This document shows, in pieces, positions 56,217 through 63,801 of a stretch of 64,000 bases of DNA (within the stretch, counting starts at the first letter, position 1; the number at the start of each line of letters is the position of its first letter). The translations under genes and the position numbers were made by a program. Origin of the DNA: Candidatus Aminicenantes bacterium UBA647 (GTDB lineage Bacteria > Acidobacteriota > Aminicenantia > UBA2199); the NCBI GenBank assembly GCA_002299555.1, contig DBOL01000029.1, positions 20,108-84,107 on the forward strand. The letters are read 5' to 3'. The notes under the pieces are model-generated. The model did no database searches and had not been told where the DNA came from. It saw only the letters and a program-made list of their open reading frames with translations.

Positions 56217-57377
56217 TTATTCTTTTGTTAATACAGGAAAGTAATTTGCAAGGACTTTGTATCCTACAAATAAAACCGATACAAGCATTGCTGATATTAA
56301 TATCTCTCCTATTGATGGAAAATATGCACCCCATCCCGGCCTTGTCTTAAATGCGATCAGATATGTGTTGAGTCTGTTCAACATCAATCCGGCAATTATC
56401 AACATTGAAATATTCATCATCTTGCCGGGATTATTTTTGTATGATTTAAGATTCAGGAGAATTATTGGAATTATCGCAAAAAGAGAAAGCTCTACTATAA
56501 ACAAAAGCCCCATAGTGCTTAATAGCATGGATATCTTTCCGTAATAAACAATATCCCACAATCTTAGGATAAGGTAGAGGCCAAGAATCCATGGAGTAAA
56601 TTTGAGCAATCCTTTGAGAAGGTGATTCTCAGACTTTGTCTTAAATGCTCTGGATGATATTGTAGATTCCACTACCACAACCGGAAATCCGACTGCAATA
56701 GCAGATATAAGGAACATTAATGGAAGCCAGGGTGAGAACCATAATGGATGCAGTTTAAATTTTGCCAGAAGCATTAGTGAGCCGAGAGAAGACTGATGGA
56801 GCGTTGAAATGACTACGCCGAGAATTATGAATAATAGAATCACCTTGTTAAGCAAAGGTTCAATGAAAGAAGATATACTTTTGAGGAATCCCTTCTCATT
56901 CTTTTTCCATCTTTCTGTTGCGACCGGAATAAACTCAATTACAAGGATCGAGAGGTAGAGCATTACGCAAATGGCTACTTCGAACATTGCTGAGTTTCCC
57001 TGCCAGTTTCCAGGAAGTACAGGGTTGTAGATCTGCCACCACCTCCCTACATCTAGAACGATAGAGAAACCTGCAAGTCCATATCCCAGCATTGCTGTGA
57101 GAACTGCAGGCCTTACGAGTGGTGAGTATTTTCCTTTGTTGAATATATAAACAAGTGCAGCGGTAGTAAAACCCCCGGCTGCTAATGCAATTCCTATTAC
57201 AACATCAAATGCGATCCATAATCCCCAGGGAGATCCGTCGCTGAGATTGGTGACTGCTCCTATCCCAAAAATGAATCTGTATATAGAGATAACGCCTCCG
57301 ACTGCAATAAAAAACACTCCGACCTTAAACCACTTTGTCCAGAGGTTTTTGTTCATTGGTTCAGCATTTACTTTCAT
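56217..57377 (-). CDS. hybB: Hydrogenase membrane subunit HybB (NrfD family)
   Basis: Quinone-reactive integral subunit that passes hydrogen-derived electrons from HybA to menaquinone. About 386 residues with ten predicted helices; GGVISIYRFIFGIGAVTNLSDGSPWGLWIAFD at the N-terminus is typical HybB. I start at ATG 57377, four bases after the hybA stop and after a purine-rich GGGGGGAAT site; a longer TTG start at 57437 would overlap hybA by 56 bases. Last gene of the structural operon. Confidence 0.9.
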   Translation of the reverse strand: MKVNAEPMNKNLWTKWFKVGVFFIAVGGVISIYRFIFGIGAVTNLSDGSPWGLWIAFDVVIGIALAAGGFTTAALVYIFNKGKYSPLVRPAVLTAMLGYGLAGFSIVLDVGRWWQIYNPVLPGNWQGNSAMFEVAICVMLYLSILVIEFIPVATERWKKNEKGFLKSISSFIEPLLNKVILLFIILGVVISTLHQSSLGSLMLLAKFKLHPLWFSPWLPLMFLISAIAVGFPVVVVESTISSRAFKTKSENHLLKGLLKFTPWILGLYLILRLWDIVYYGKISMLLSTMGLLFIVELSLFAIIPIILLNLKSYKNNPGKMMNISMLIIAGLMLNRLNTYLIAFKTRPGWGAYFPSIGEILISAMLVSVLFVGYKVLANYFPVLTKE

Positions 57378-57381
57378 GTTC

Positions 57382-58251
57382 TCATTCCCCCCCGCCTGTC
57401 GGATCCTTTTTCTTTGAGACCAAGCTGTAAATTCCAAGGGCTCCGTAAAGGGCTACCGGTGGAATGAAATATTTGAAGATGCCGTGTTGAATTGATTCTG
57501 CCATGTCGGGAACAGGCTCAGAGTCGAATGTTTGAAGCCCGAGTTTTTCAAAAGGGACGGAAGAAAGATACAAAACAGATGTCCCTCCTGCCTCTTTTTC
57601 TCCATAAATGTGATTGATATACTTTTCGGGTTCAGCATCGATCCTTCTCTTTGCTTCTTTCAGCATATCTTCTCTTTTACCAAACATGATTGCTCCAGTC
57701 GGACATACATTGGCGCATTCTGTCGATTTCCCTTCAGCAAGCTGGTCTTTGCAGAAATCACATTTCATGATCTCCGGCAATGCTTTGTCATATTCGAAAG
57801 TAGGGACATCGAACGGACAGGCGATCATACAATATCTGCAGCCGATACATTTGTCCTTGTCGTAAGTTACGACCCCGTTTGCCTGTTTGATAAGCGCTGA
57901 AACCGGACATGCAGATACACAAGCCGGATCGTTGCAATGCATACATTGAAGCTTCACAAAAGAGGAATCATCACCCTCATCATACAGCTTGATAAGAGTG
58001 TGGTTCTTTGCGTTCAGGTCAAGAGGCATGTCATACTTCGCGTTATCGCCTGTGGCACTGAATCCTTTGCGGGTTTTGCAGGCTGATTGACATGCTCTGC
58101 ATCCGATGCACTTTGTACTATCATTCAGCATGGAGTAGGTCTTTGAAAAATTATCCTTGCCAACAGATGCGGATACTTTTTTTGAACTTCCTACAAGAGT
58201 TCCTGCTGTGATTGCAGATATCTTCAGGAAGTTCCTGCGATTAATAGACAT
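57382..58251 (-). CDS. hybA: Hydrogenase ferredoxin subunit HybA
   Basis: Periplasmic Fe-S electron carrier between the small subunit and HybB. The 289 residues begin with a twin-arginine signal (NRRNFLKI). Sixteen cysteines make four 4Fe-4S sites: C48/51/54/58, C103/106/111/115, C135/138/141/145 and C164/167/179/183. A C-terminal hydrophobic helix (about 264-280) anchors it. Three bases follow the small-subunit stop. Confidence 0.93.
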   Translation of the reverse strand: MSINRRNFLKISAITAGTLVGSSKKVSASVGKDNFSKTYSMLNDSTKCIGCRACQSACKTRKGFSATGDNAKYDMPLDLNAKNHTLIKLYDEGDDSSFVKLQCMHCNDPACVSACPVSALIKQANGVVTYDKDKCIGCRYCMIACPFDVPTFEYDKALPEIMKCDFCKDQLAEGKSTECANVCPTGAIMFGKREDMLKEAKRRIDAEPEKYINHIYGEKEAGGTSVLYLSSVPFEKLGLQTFDSEPVPDMAESIQHGIFKYFIPPVALYGALGIYSLVSKKKDPTGGGE

Positions 58252-58254
58252 TAT

Positions 58255-59367
58255 CTACTCCTCTTTTTCGTTTTCAGAATTTTTGGATTTTGCAATGGAA
58301 TAACCGGCCGCCAGTCCAACAGCTCCGCCAACAACCGCAGTGGCTGCTGCACCGATGCTGGATCCCCTTTCGGTAATTATTCCCGGATATGTTGAAGGTG
58401 CTGTTGCGGCATGTATATCTACTTTGTTAAGCATTGAATCCACATAAGGAAATTCAGGTTCAACGCATCCCACACATGGGCTGCCACTTCCGATACACCA
58501 GTTCGTTGAGCTGTTCCACATTCTTGTTGAGCAATCAGCATACGCGACCGGGCCTTTACAGCCAAGCTCATACAAACAGCCGTCATCAGAGAATTTCTTA
58601 GCAAAATTTCCCTTGTCAAACTGACCTCTTAGTGGGCAGTTCTCATGGATGTTTTTGCCGAAAAAGGCCAAAGGTCTTCCATGTTTGTCAACTTTTAATG
58701 CTCCCAGGCCACCTATAAGGACTGTTGCGATCGTTCCGACTATCCAGTCCGGGTGAGGGGGGCATCCGGGAATGTTTACAACCGGAGTTTTTATCCCTTT
58801 CTCTTTCAAAATATCAGTTATAGGTTTGACCCCTGTAGGGTTCGGAGCTGCTCCTGGAATTCCACCGTATGAAGAACAGGTTCCTACATTAAGAACAGCC
58901 ATTGCTTTAGGGGCAAGGTCTAACAGATGTTGAAGTGTAGATATTCCGTGGCCGTTCTTTTCGCCAACCTCGCAATAAACTCCATGATCTTTTGTTGAGA
59001 CCGCACCTTCGTATGCTAATATAAAACTACCGGGTTTTCCGGCTTTGTATTTGTCCAGAATATCAATAATCTGGTCTCCCTGTCCTGCCATTACGGTAGG
59101 ATGGAATTCAAGGGCTACATGCTTACCGGGTACAACTTCTCCCAAAAGCAGGTCCTGAATTGTCGGGCTTAATGAGTTGAGCAGTGAAACTGAGCATCCG
59201 GTACATGAACCTGCAGCGATCCATATTACCGGAACGTGTGCAAGTTCGTCTGCCAATAATTTCTGAAATCCTGGTATATCCAGCAGACTTATACCAACAG
59301 CAGCACCAGTTCCTTTCCCAATCAGTTTCAAAAAGCCTCTTCGGGTTATGTCTTTTTTTTCTTTCAC
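58255..59367 (-). CDS. hybO: [NiFe] hydrogenase small subunit, membrane-anchored
   Basis: Carries three Fe-S clusters from the active site to HybA. The 370 residues start with a Tat signal (TRRGFLKL, 8-15). The proximal cluster begins C55-T-G-C58; the distal H-x-x-C (NIHENCPL) and medial cluster (STNWCIGSGSPCVGC) follow. The G57 position is glycine, not the extra cysteine of oxygen-tolerant Hyd-1, so a standard oxygen-sensitive enzyme is expected. It ends with a glycine-rich hydrophobic helix anchoring it in the membrane. Located after the protease gene, an unusual order. Confidence 0.95.
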   Translation of the reverse strand: MKEKKDITRRGFLKLIGKGTGAAVGISLLDIPGFQKLLADELAHVPVIWIAAGSCTGCSVSLLNSLSPTIQDLLLGEVVPGKHVALEFHPTVMAGQGDQIIDILDKYKAGKPGSFILAYEGAVSTKDHGVYCEVGEKNGHGISTLQHLLDLAPKAMAVLNVGTCSSYGGIPGAAPNPTGVKPITDILKEKGIKTPVVNIPGCPPHPDWIVGTIATVLIGGLGALKVDKHGRPLAFFGKNIHENCPLRGQFDKGNFAKKFSDDGCLYELGCKGPVAYADCSTRMWNSSTNWCIGSGSPCVGCVEPEFPYVDSMLNKVDIHAATAPSTYPGIITERGSSIGAAATAVVGGAVGLAAGYSIAKSKNSENEKEE

Positions 59368-59376
59368 TTTTTCCTC

Positions 59377-59868
59377 CTAATTGTTTGAAATTTTTGGTGA
59401 AATGGTTTTTGTTGCAATGTTTACTTCTTCCATTACCATCTCAATGATCCTTGGTATTTTTTTCTTTACAGTGTCTGTCAACGAGAGGCCCCAGTCGATA
59501 ATTTCAGGCTCCACTCCGATGATCACGGTCAGGTCGGGAGCTTTATTCTGAAGTCCGGCAAGTCTTATTGCCTCGATAATTCCCAATTGATGGAGTGAAT
59601 CATAGTTGTTATCGTTGGGTACATCCTCCGGGGAAAACTTATAAAGCGTCCCGGGCGATTGCTGTCCTTTCACCGTATCGATCACTATAACTTTTTTTCT
59701 TCCTTCAATAGCTCCCAGAAGATCATATCCGAGAGTCCCACCGTCAAACAGATCAGTGTCTTTTGGTAATGGATTTTTTCTCATTTCCTCAATAACATGA
59801 ACTCCGACACCATCATCCGTTTGGATTGTGTTTCCAACTCCCAGAATCAGTATTGGTTTTCTGCTCAT
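59377..59868 (-). CDS. hybD: Hydrogenase maturation endopeptidase
   Basis: Cuts the C-terminal tail of the large subunit once nickel is inserted. The 163 residues have the family's GVGNTIQTDDGVGV start, with probable nickel-probing residues D19, D64 and H93 (aligned to E16, D62, H93 of E. coli HybD). A longer C-terminal extension (about 150-163) follows the core. Encoded between the large and small subunits, which is unusual. Confidence 0.93.
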   Translation of the reverse strand: MSRKPILILGVGNTIQTDDGVGVHVIEEMRKNPLPKDTDLFDGGTLGYDLLGAIEGRKKVIVIDTVKGQQSPGTLYKFSPEDVPNDNNYDSLHQLGIIEAIRLAGLQNKAPDLTVIIGVEPEIIDWGLSLTDTVKKKIPRIIEMVMEEVNIATKTISPKISNN

Positions 59869-59884
59869 GATTAAGTTAATTTGA

Positions 59885-61441
59885 TCAACTTACAACGAAT
59901 TTACCCATTTCTGTCCCTTTGGGATTTATCACATGGATCGCACAAGCGAGACAAGGGTCAAAAGATCTTACTATCCTTACAAGTTCAAAAGGATTCTTTT
60001 CATCTCTGACTTTTGTTCCTTCAAGAGCCTGCTCGAACGGGCCTGGTTGACCTTTGTCATCTCTGGGCCCTCCATTCCATGTTGTCGGGACAACTGCCTG
60101 ATAATTATCTATCTTATGATTTTTAATGGTTATCCAATGACCAAGAGCTCCTCTTGGTGCATCTGTTATGCCCATTCCTTCGCCACTTTCCGGAATTTCA
60201 AAGTCGGCATGTACTGGCTCGCCCGGTTTCAGTTCCATTACCCACTTTGCCATTTCGTCAGCGACTATCTTAGCTTCAATGGCTCGGGCAGCGTGTCTTC
60301 CAAGTGTTGAGATCAATGCTGTGGGAGAAGCGTTGAACTTTTTAAGCACGGAATTAACCAGTGTTACAGTCGGTTCTTCTCCCCTCACGTAAGCATTGAG
60401 CTGTCTTGCCAGTGGACCAACTTCGTAAACCTGTCCATCGTATCTTGGAGATTTTATCCAGGAATATGCGCCTTTCTTTCCGGGAAATGCTTCAGTTTCC
60501 CCTTTTGATGGGTGAAGATCTGATCCGGATTTATACCAGCTGTGTTTAACATGCTCGGTAATTTTTGAAGGATCGAACTTTCTGGGCTTAAGGTCTTTTG
60601 CTGATACCAGTCCCTGAGGGAAGAATCTCTTTCTCTTGGTGAGATCAGGTTCGGAATCGAGTTCGAAAACTCCGTAGGACATGTAGTTTCCAACTCCGCC
60701 TCCAATGCCGAAATAATCGCTGTATACACCGGCAACGGCAAGGACGTCAGGGATGTACACGTTGTCGATAAAATGTCTGATCTTCTCCAGTTTCCAGCGG
60801 AAATCAGCGATCTTGTCTACTGATACGTTTTCGGTAACACCGCCAGGCATCATTGACATGTTGTGTGGCATGTGGCCACCAAAAATAGCCAGAAGTTCGT
60901 GACATTTTGTTCTGATATCAAGCGCTTCCACATAATTTCTGGTAGCACTGATATTGACGCTTTTGGGAAGACGATAGTCGCCTTCGTACCTGGGTACGAA
61001 TGGAGCGAGGTTTCCACCTTCGATAAATTTTTTCACCTGAAGCAGGTGAGGGTCGTTACCGTTGTAATCTGCAACGGCAGTTACATCAACATAATCGAGT
61101 GCAGTCAAGTGATAGAAATGCAGAATGTGTGACTGTAAGAAATTGCTGCCGAAAATCAGGTTCCGAAGGATCCTTCCATTGTCCGGGATCTTATCTGCGA
61201 TCCCAAAAGCGGAATCGAGATTCAGAGTGGATGCTGTTGCATGAGCTGTCGGGCAAACTCCACAGATTCTCTGTGTGATTCTTTGAGCATCTCTTGGATC
61301 TCTGTTCTTCAAGATCTGTTCAAATCCACGGAAGAGCATCCCTGAACTTTTTGCCTCTTTAACGACGCCATTCTCAACAATAGCTTCAATCTTCAGATGG
61401 CCTTCAATTCGGGTAATTGGGTCAATTACAATTTTTCCCAT
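59885..61441 (-). CDS. hybC: [NiFe] hydrogenase large subunit
   Basis: Holds the Ni-Fe active site for hydrogen oxidation. The 518 residues have both ligand motifs: L1 RICGVCPTAH with C60 and C63, and L2 DPCLACAIH with C497 and C500. The 15-residue tail after H503 is the substrate of the maturation protease. The DPITRIEGHLKIE start is canonical. No signal peptide; it is exported with the small subunit. First gene of the five-gene structural operon (hybC-D-O-A-B). With HybA and HybB it fits a group 1c-like uptake enzyme. Confidence 0.96.
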   Translation of the reverse strand: MGKIVIDPITRIEGHLKIEAIVENGVVKEAKSSGMLFRGFEQILKNRDPRDAQRITQRICGVCPTAHATASTLNLDSAFGIADKIPDNGRILRNLIFGSNFLQSHILHFYHLTALDYVDVTAVADYNGNDPHLLQVKKFIEGGNLAPFVPRYEGDYRLPKSVNISATRNYVEALDIRTKCHELLAIFGGHMPHNMSMMPGGVTENVSVDKIADFRWKLEKIRHFIDNVYIPDVLAVAGVYSDYFGIGGGVGNYMSYGVFELDSEPDLTKRKRFFPQGLVSAKDLKPRKFDPSKITEHVKHSWYKSGSDLHPSKGETEAFPGKKGAYSWIKSPRYDGQVYEVGPLARQLNAYVRGEEPTVTLVNSVLKKFNASPTALISTLGRHAARAIEAKIVADEMAKWVMELKPGEPVHADFEIPESGEGMGITDAPRGALGHWITIKNHKIDNYQAVVPTTWNGGPRDDKGQPGPFEQALEGTKVRDEKNPFELVRIVRSFDPCLACAIHVINPKGTEMGKFVVS

Positions 61442-61514
61442 TTTTTTCTCCTTTTATTGAAATCTTACTTTATAAACAGACAGAAAAAGGCTTGTATGCC
61501 TTGTCGGATACTGA

Positions 61515-61542
61515 ATTATAGGCGTGACTAACAAATTGTTAA
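61515..61542 (-). promoter_or_regulatory. Promoter of the hydrogenase operon
   Basis: On the minus strand TTAACA, 16 bases and a perfect TATAAT. Start near 61508 would leave a leader of about 65 bases with an AAGGAG ribosome site. The 205-base spacer to hypB holds no gene. Confidence 0.65.
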
Positions 61543-61565
61543 AATTACAACGATAAGTCATCGTT
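61529..61565. promoter_or_regulatory. Two palindromes over and upstream of the hydrogenase promoter
   Basis: TAACAAATTGTTA at 61529-61541 is a 6-1-6 palindrome overlapping the -35 region and spacer, a repressor-like place. AACGATAAGTCATCGTT at 61549-61565 is a 6-5-6 palindrome centred about 49 bases upstream of the start, an activator-like place. Neither matches the FNR consensus TTGAT-N4-ATCAA. Confidence 0.5.
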
Positions 61566-61647
61566 TTTTAACAATAAAAGGTTGAGAAAAGAAAGTCAAG
61601 TACTAATAATTTTTTGTTTAACTAAATAATTTGTTATTTAACTAAAT

Positions 61648-62292
61648 TTAAAAATGTTTTCTTCTCTCTGAAAGGAAGTCGAACAATTCGGGGAAACCCT
61701 CTCCTGTCTTAACAGAAGTTCTAAATATCTTTACTTTTGGATTGTGAATTCTGCAATCCTTCTCGACCTGATCGATGTCGTAATCCATGAATTCAAGCAA
61801 ATCCACTTTATTTATTATTACCGCTTCCGACTTTAAAAACAGGGAAGGGTATTTTCTTACCTTTTCATCTCCTTCGGGAACAGAGAGAACTGCTACCTTA
61901 AAACTTTCGCCAAGGTCAAAAGATGACGGACAAACTAAATTGCCAACATTTTCGATGAACAGGAAATCAATGTCGGTGTTTATAATTTTTAGTTTTTCCT
62001 TTAACATAGCGGGAGAGATATGGCAGCCTCCACCTGTTTCGATAGGGTAGGAAAAATTGTTACCGGCCTCGATTATTCTGTTCGAATCAAGGGCTGTTTT
62101 AACATCACCTATAATAACACCGAAAGATTTTTTGAAATTTCCTGCCGTATATTCCAGGATTGATGTTTTACCGCAACCCGGGGAACCAATGATGTTTATT
62201 GCAAATATATCATTGTTATACAGGAACTGCCTGTTCTCAGATGCGATCTGATTGTTTTGCTCGTATGCTGATATTTTTAGTTTCTTTTTCAT
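61648..62292 (-). CDS. hypB: Hydrogenase nickel-incorporation GTPase HypB
   Basis: GTPase that, with HypA, inserts nickel in the large subunit. The 214 residues have the P-loop GSPGCGKTS at 36-44, the metal-binding C90-H91 in ETGGGCHIS, and the NKVDLL guanine motif. The N-terminal histidine-rich or CXXCGC nickel stretch of some HypB is absent. It lies between the response regulator and the hydrogenase promoter. A promoter sits almost on its ATG. Confidence 0.93.
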   Translation of the reverse strand: MKKKLKISAYEQNNQIASENRQFLYNNDIFAINIIGSPGCGKTSILEYTAGNFKKSFGVIIGDVKTALDSNRIIEAGNNFSYPIETGGGCHISPAMLKEKLKIINTDIDFLFIENVGNLVCPSSFDLGESFKVAVLSVPEGDEKVRKYPSLFLKSEAVIINKVDLLEFMDYDIDQVEKDCRIHNPKVKIFRTSVKTGEGFPELFDFLSERRKHF

Positions 62293-62300
62293 TTCATAAA

Positions 62301-62329
62301 ATTATAAAAAATATCAAAGCTCAAATCAA
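62301..62329 (-). promoter_or_regulatory. hypB promoter
   Basis: On the minus strand TTGATT, 17 bases and a perfect TATAAT, eight bases from the hypB ATG. That distance and the lack of a ribosome site suggest a leaderless or near-leaderless message, in addition to any read-through from the upstream genes. Confidence 0.5.
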
Positions 62330-62362
62330 ATGATATGACGATTCCTGATTTTAGTTTTGTAT

Positions 62363-62746
62363 TTATTTAAGCAGACCCCTGATAGTAACTATGAGATCAT
62401 CCGGATCTATCGGCTTTTCCATAAACTTTTCAACTGGCATGAATACACCGTCTTGCTCGATATCAAATTTAAATTTTGTTCTCTGGTTTACGGCTGTAGC
62501 AAGGATGATCGGAATTTTGCTGAATCTTTCATCGCCTTTTACCTGCTGAGCAAAATTAAACCCATCACTGTCATTCTCCATCATCACATCAAGTATTATC
62601 AGATCAATTTTTTCCTTATTTAAAATTTCATCTGCAACATGGATGTTTGTAGCCGTAAAAACTTCATAATTGTTGTGTTCCAATACTATTTTTCTTGAAT
62701 CCAATACATCAACATCGTCATCAACAACCAAAATCTTATAACTCAT
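62363..62746 (-). CDS. Receiver-only response regulator
   Basis: A single CheY-like domain of 127 residues: acidic pocket D9-D10, phosphate-accepting D53 (LIILDVMM) and the conserved lysine in FMEKPIDP. It has no output or DNA-binding domain, so it must act through partner proteins. The loop before the lysine (TAVNQRTKFKFDIEQDGVF) is longer than usual. The start overlaps the kinase gene by 11 bases. 70 bases precede hypB. Confidence 0.9.
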   Translation of the reverse strand: MSYKILVVDDDVDVLDSRKIVLEHNNYEVFTATNIHVADEILNKEKIDLIILDVMMENDSDGFNFAQQVKGDERFSKIPIILATAVNQRTKFKFDIEQDGVFMPVEKFMEKPIDPDDLIVTIRGLLK

Positions 62747-63461
62747 TGTTCTCTCCTTCTTTATAAAGCGGTAATGTTATTTTTAGTGTAGTGCCAACAT
62801 TTAAAGTGCTGGCAATCTCAATTGACCCTTCATGATCCTCGACAATTTGTTTGACTAGTGATAGTCCGAGGCCTATACTTCCGTCGATATTTCTACGAGC
62901 ATTTGATCCCCTTTCGAAGATCAGGAAAACCTTTTCAATCTCTTCCCTCGCAATTCCAATACCTGTGTCAGAAATTTCCATTATTATTTTCTTGTTCTCA
63001 GAATCTCTGTAGCTGTTAAAAATGATCTTTCCACTGTTCTTGTTATACTTGATCGCATTCATTATGATATTATTAAATACTCTTAAAAGAAAAGTGTGAT
63101 TCCCATAGATATACTCTTCATTATGACAAAACTCACATTGTTCGATCTCTATATTCCTGTTTTCTGCATATTGTCTCATCAATGTGATAGATTCTTCCAG
63201 AGTATTAAAAATATTCAGTTTTTCCCTTTTCATTAAAGATTTATCTTCAAGCTTGGAGTAATCAAGGATATCGTCTACCATTTTGATAAGAATCGATGCT
63301 TTTTTTATTGCTCTGGAAACCAGTTGTTTTGATTCTTCCGGGTTCGTAACATATCCCTTGTCGATTAAGGTTAGAAGATCAATGATTGAAGATAGCGGAC
63401 TTTTGATGTCATGAGCGAGTACGGCAAGAGCTTTCTTGTCTTCAGAAATATTACTCATCAT
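62736..63461 (-). CDS. Cytosolic histidine kinase without sensor domain
   Basis: The 241 residues contain only the kinase core: a HisKA dimerisation helix with H17 (LAHDIKSPLSS), and the HATPase domain with N-box NNIIMNAIKYN, G1 DTGIGI, F-box FERGSNA and G2 GLGLSLV. There is no membrane segment or PAS/GAF domain. Between the two parts lies a C-x-x-C-H triplet, C109-E-F-C112-H113. It overlaps the hypA end by 11 bases and the response regulator start by 11 bases, so the three are probably translated as a unit. The signal it senses is unknown. Confidence 0.9.
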   Translation of the reverse strand: MMSNISEDKKALAVLAHDIKSPLSSIIDLLTLIDKGYVTNPEESKQLVSRAIKKASILIKMVDDILDYSKLEDKSLMKREKLNIFNTLEESITLMRQYAENRNIEIEQCEFCHNEEYIYGNHTFLLRVFNNIIMNAIKYNKNSGKIIFNSYRDSENKKIIMEISDTGIGIAREEIEKVFLIFERGSNARRNIDGSIGLGLSLVKQIVEDHEGSIEIASTLNVGTTLKITLPLYKEGENNEL

Positions 63462-63801
63462 TATCCTCTTTTATGTTTACGGATTTAACCGATATCTCAG
63501 TGCCGTTGTTCAACTCTCTTGTTGCTGATCCGCACTTCGGACATAACTCAAAAATGTCCTCCAGTTTATAGGTGTTGCCACATTCACATTCTGCTTTTGC
63601 CTCGATCTTCGCAATATTGACCTCAACATTTTTTATCTGCTTTTCTGCAAATATTGTTTCAAGCCCGAAAACCAGGGAATCAGCAACGATTCCGGAAAAT
63701 GCTCCCGTTTCAATGTTGATAGAGGTAATTAAAGAGAACTCTTCTGACAGATTTTGTTCAAGAGAGGAAATTATATCCTGTGCAATTGCAAATTCATGCA
63801 T
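63451..63801 (-). CDS. hypA: Hydrogenase/urease nickel-incorporation protein HypA
   Basis: Delivers nickel to the [NiFe] hydrogenase large subunit with HypB. The 116 residues begin M-H2-E3, with H2 the nickel ligand, and the zinc site is C72-E-C74 and C87-P-K-C90. Overlaps the maturation protease gene upstream by 8 bases and the histidine kinase downstream by 11. HypC, HypD, HypE and HypF are not in the window and must be elsewhere. Confidence 0.95.
   Translation of the reverse strand: MHEFAIAQDIISSLEQNLSEEFSLITSINIETGAFSGIVADSLVFGLETIFAEKQIKNVEVNIAKIEAKAECECGNTYKLEDIFELCPKCGSATRELNNGTEISVKSVNIKEDNDE

Noticed and set aside
57378..57437. TTG start of hybB overlapping hybA by 56 bases
   Set aside because: ATG at 57377 has a purine-rich ribosome site and gives the normal HybB N-terminus.
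58255..59367. Oxygen-tolerant hydrogenase small subunit
   Set aside because: The proximal motif is C-T-G-C without the supernumerary cysteine of Hyd-1-type enzymes.
62363..62746. Response regulator as the direct controller of the hydrogenase palindromes
   Set aside because: The protein is a receiver domain only, with no DNA-binding part.
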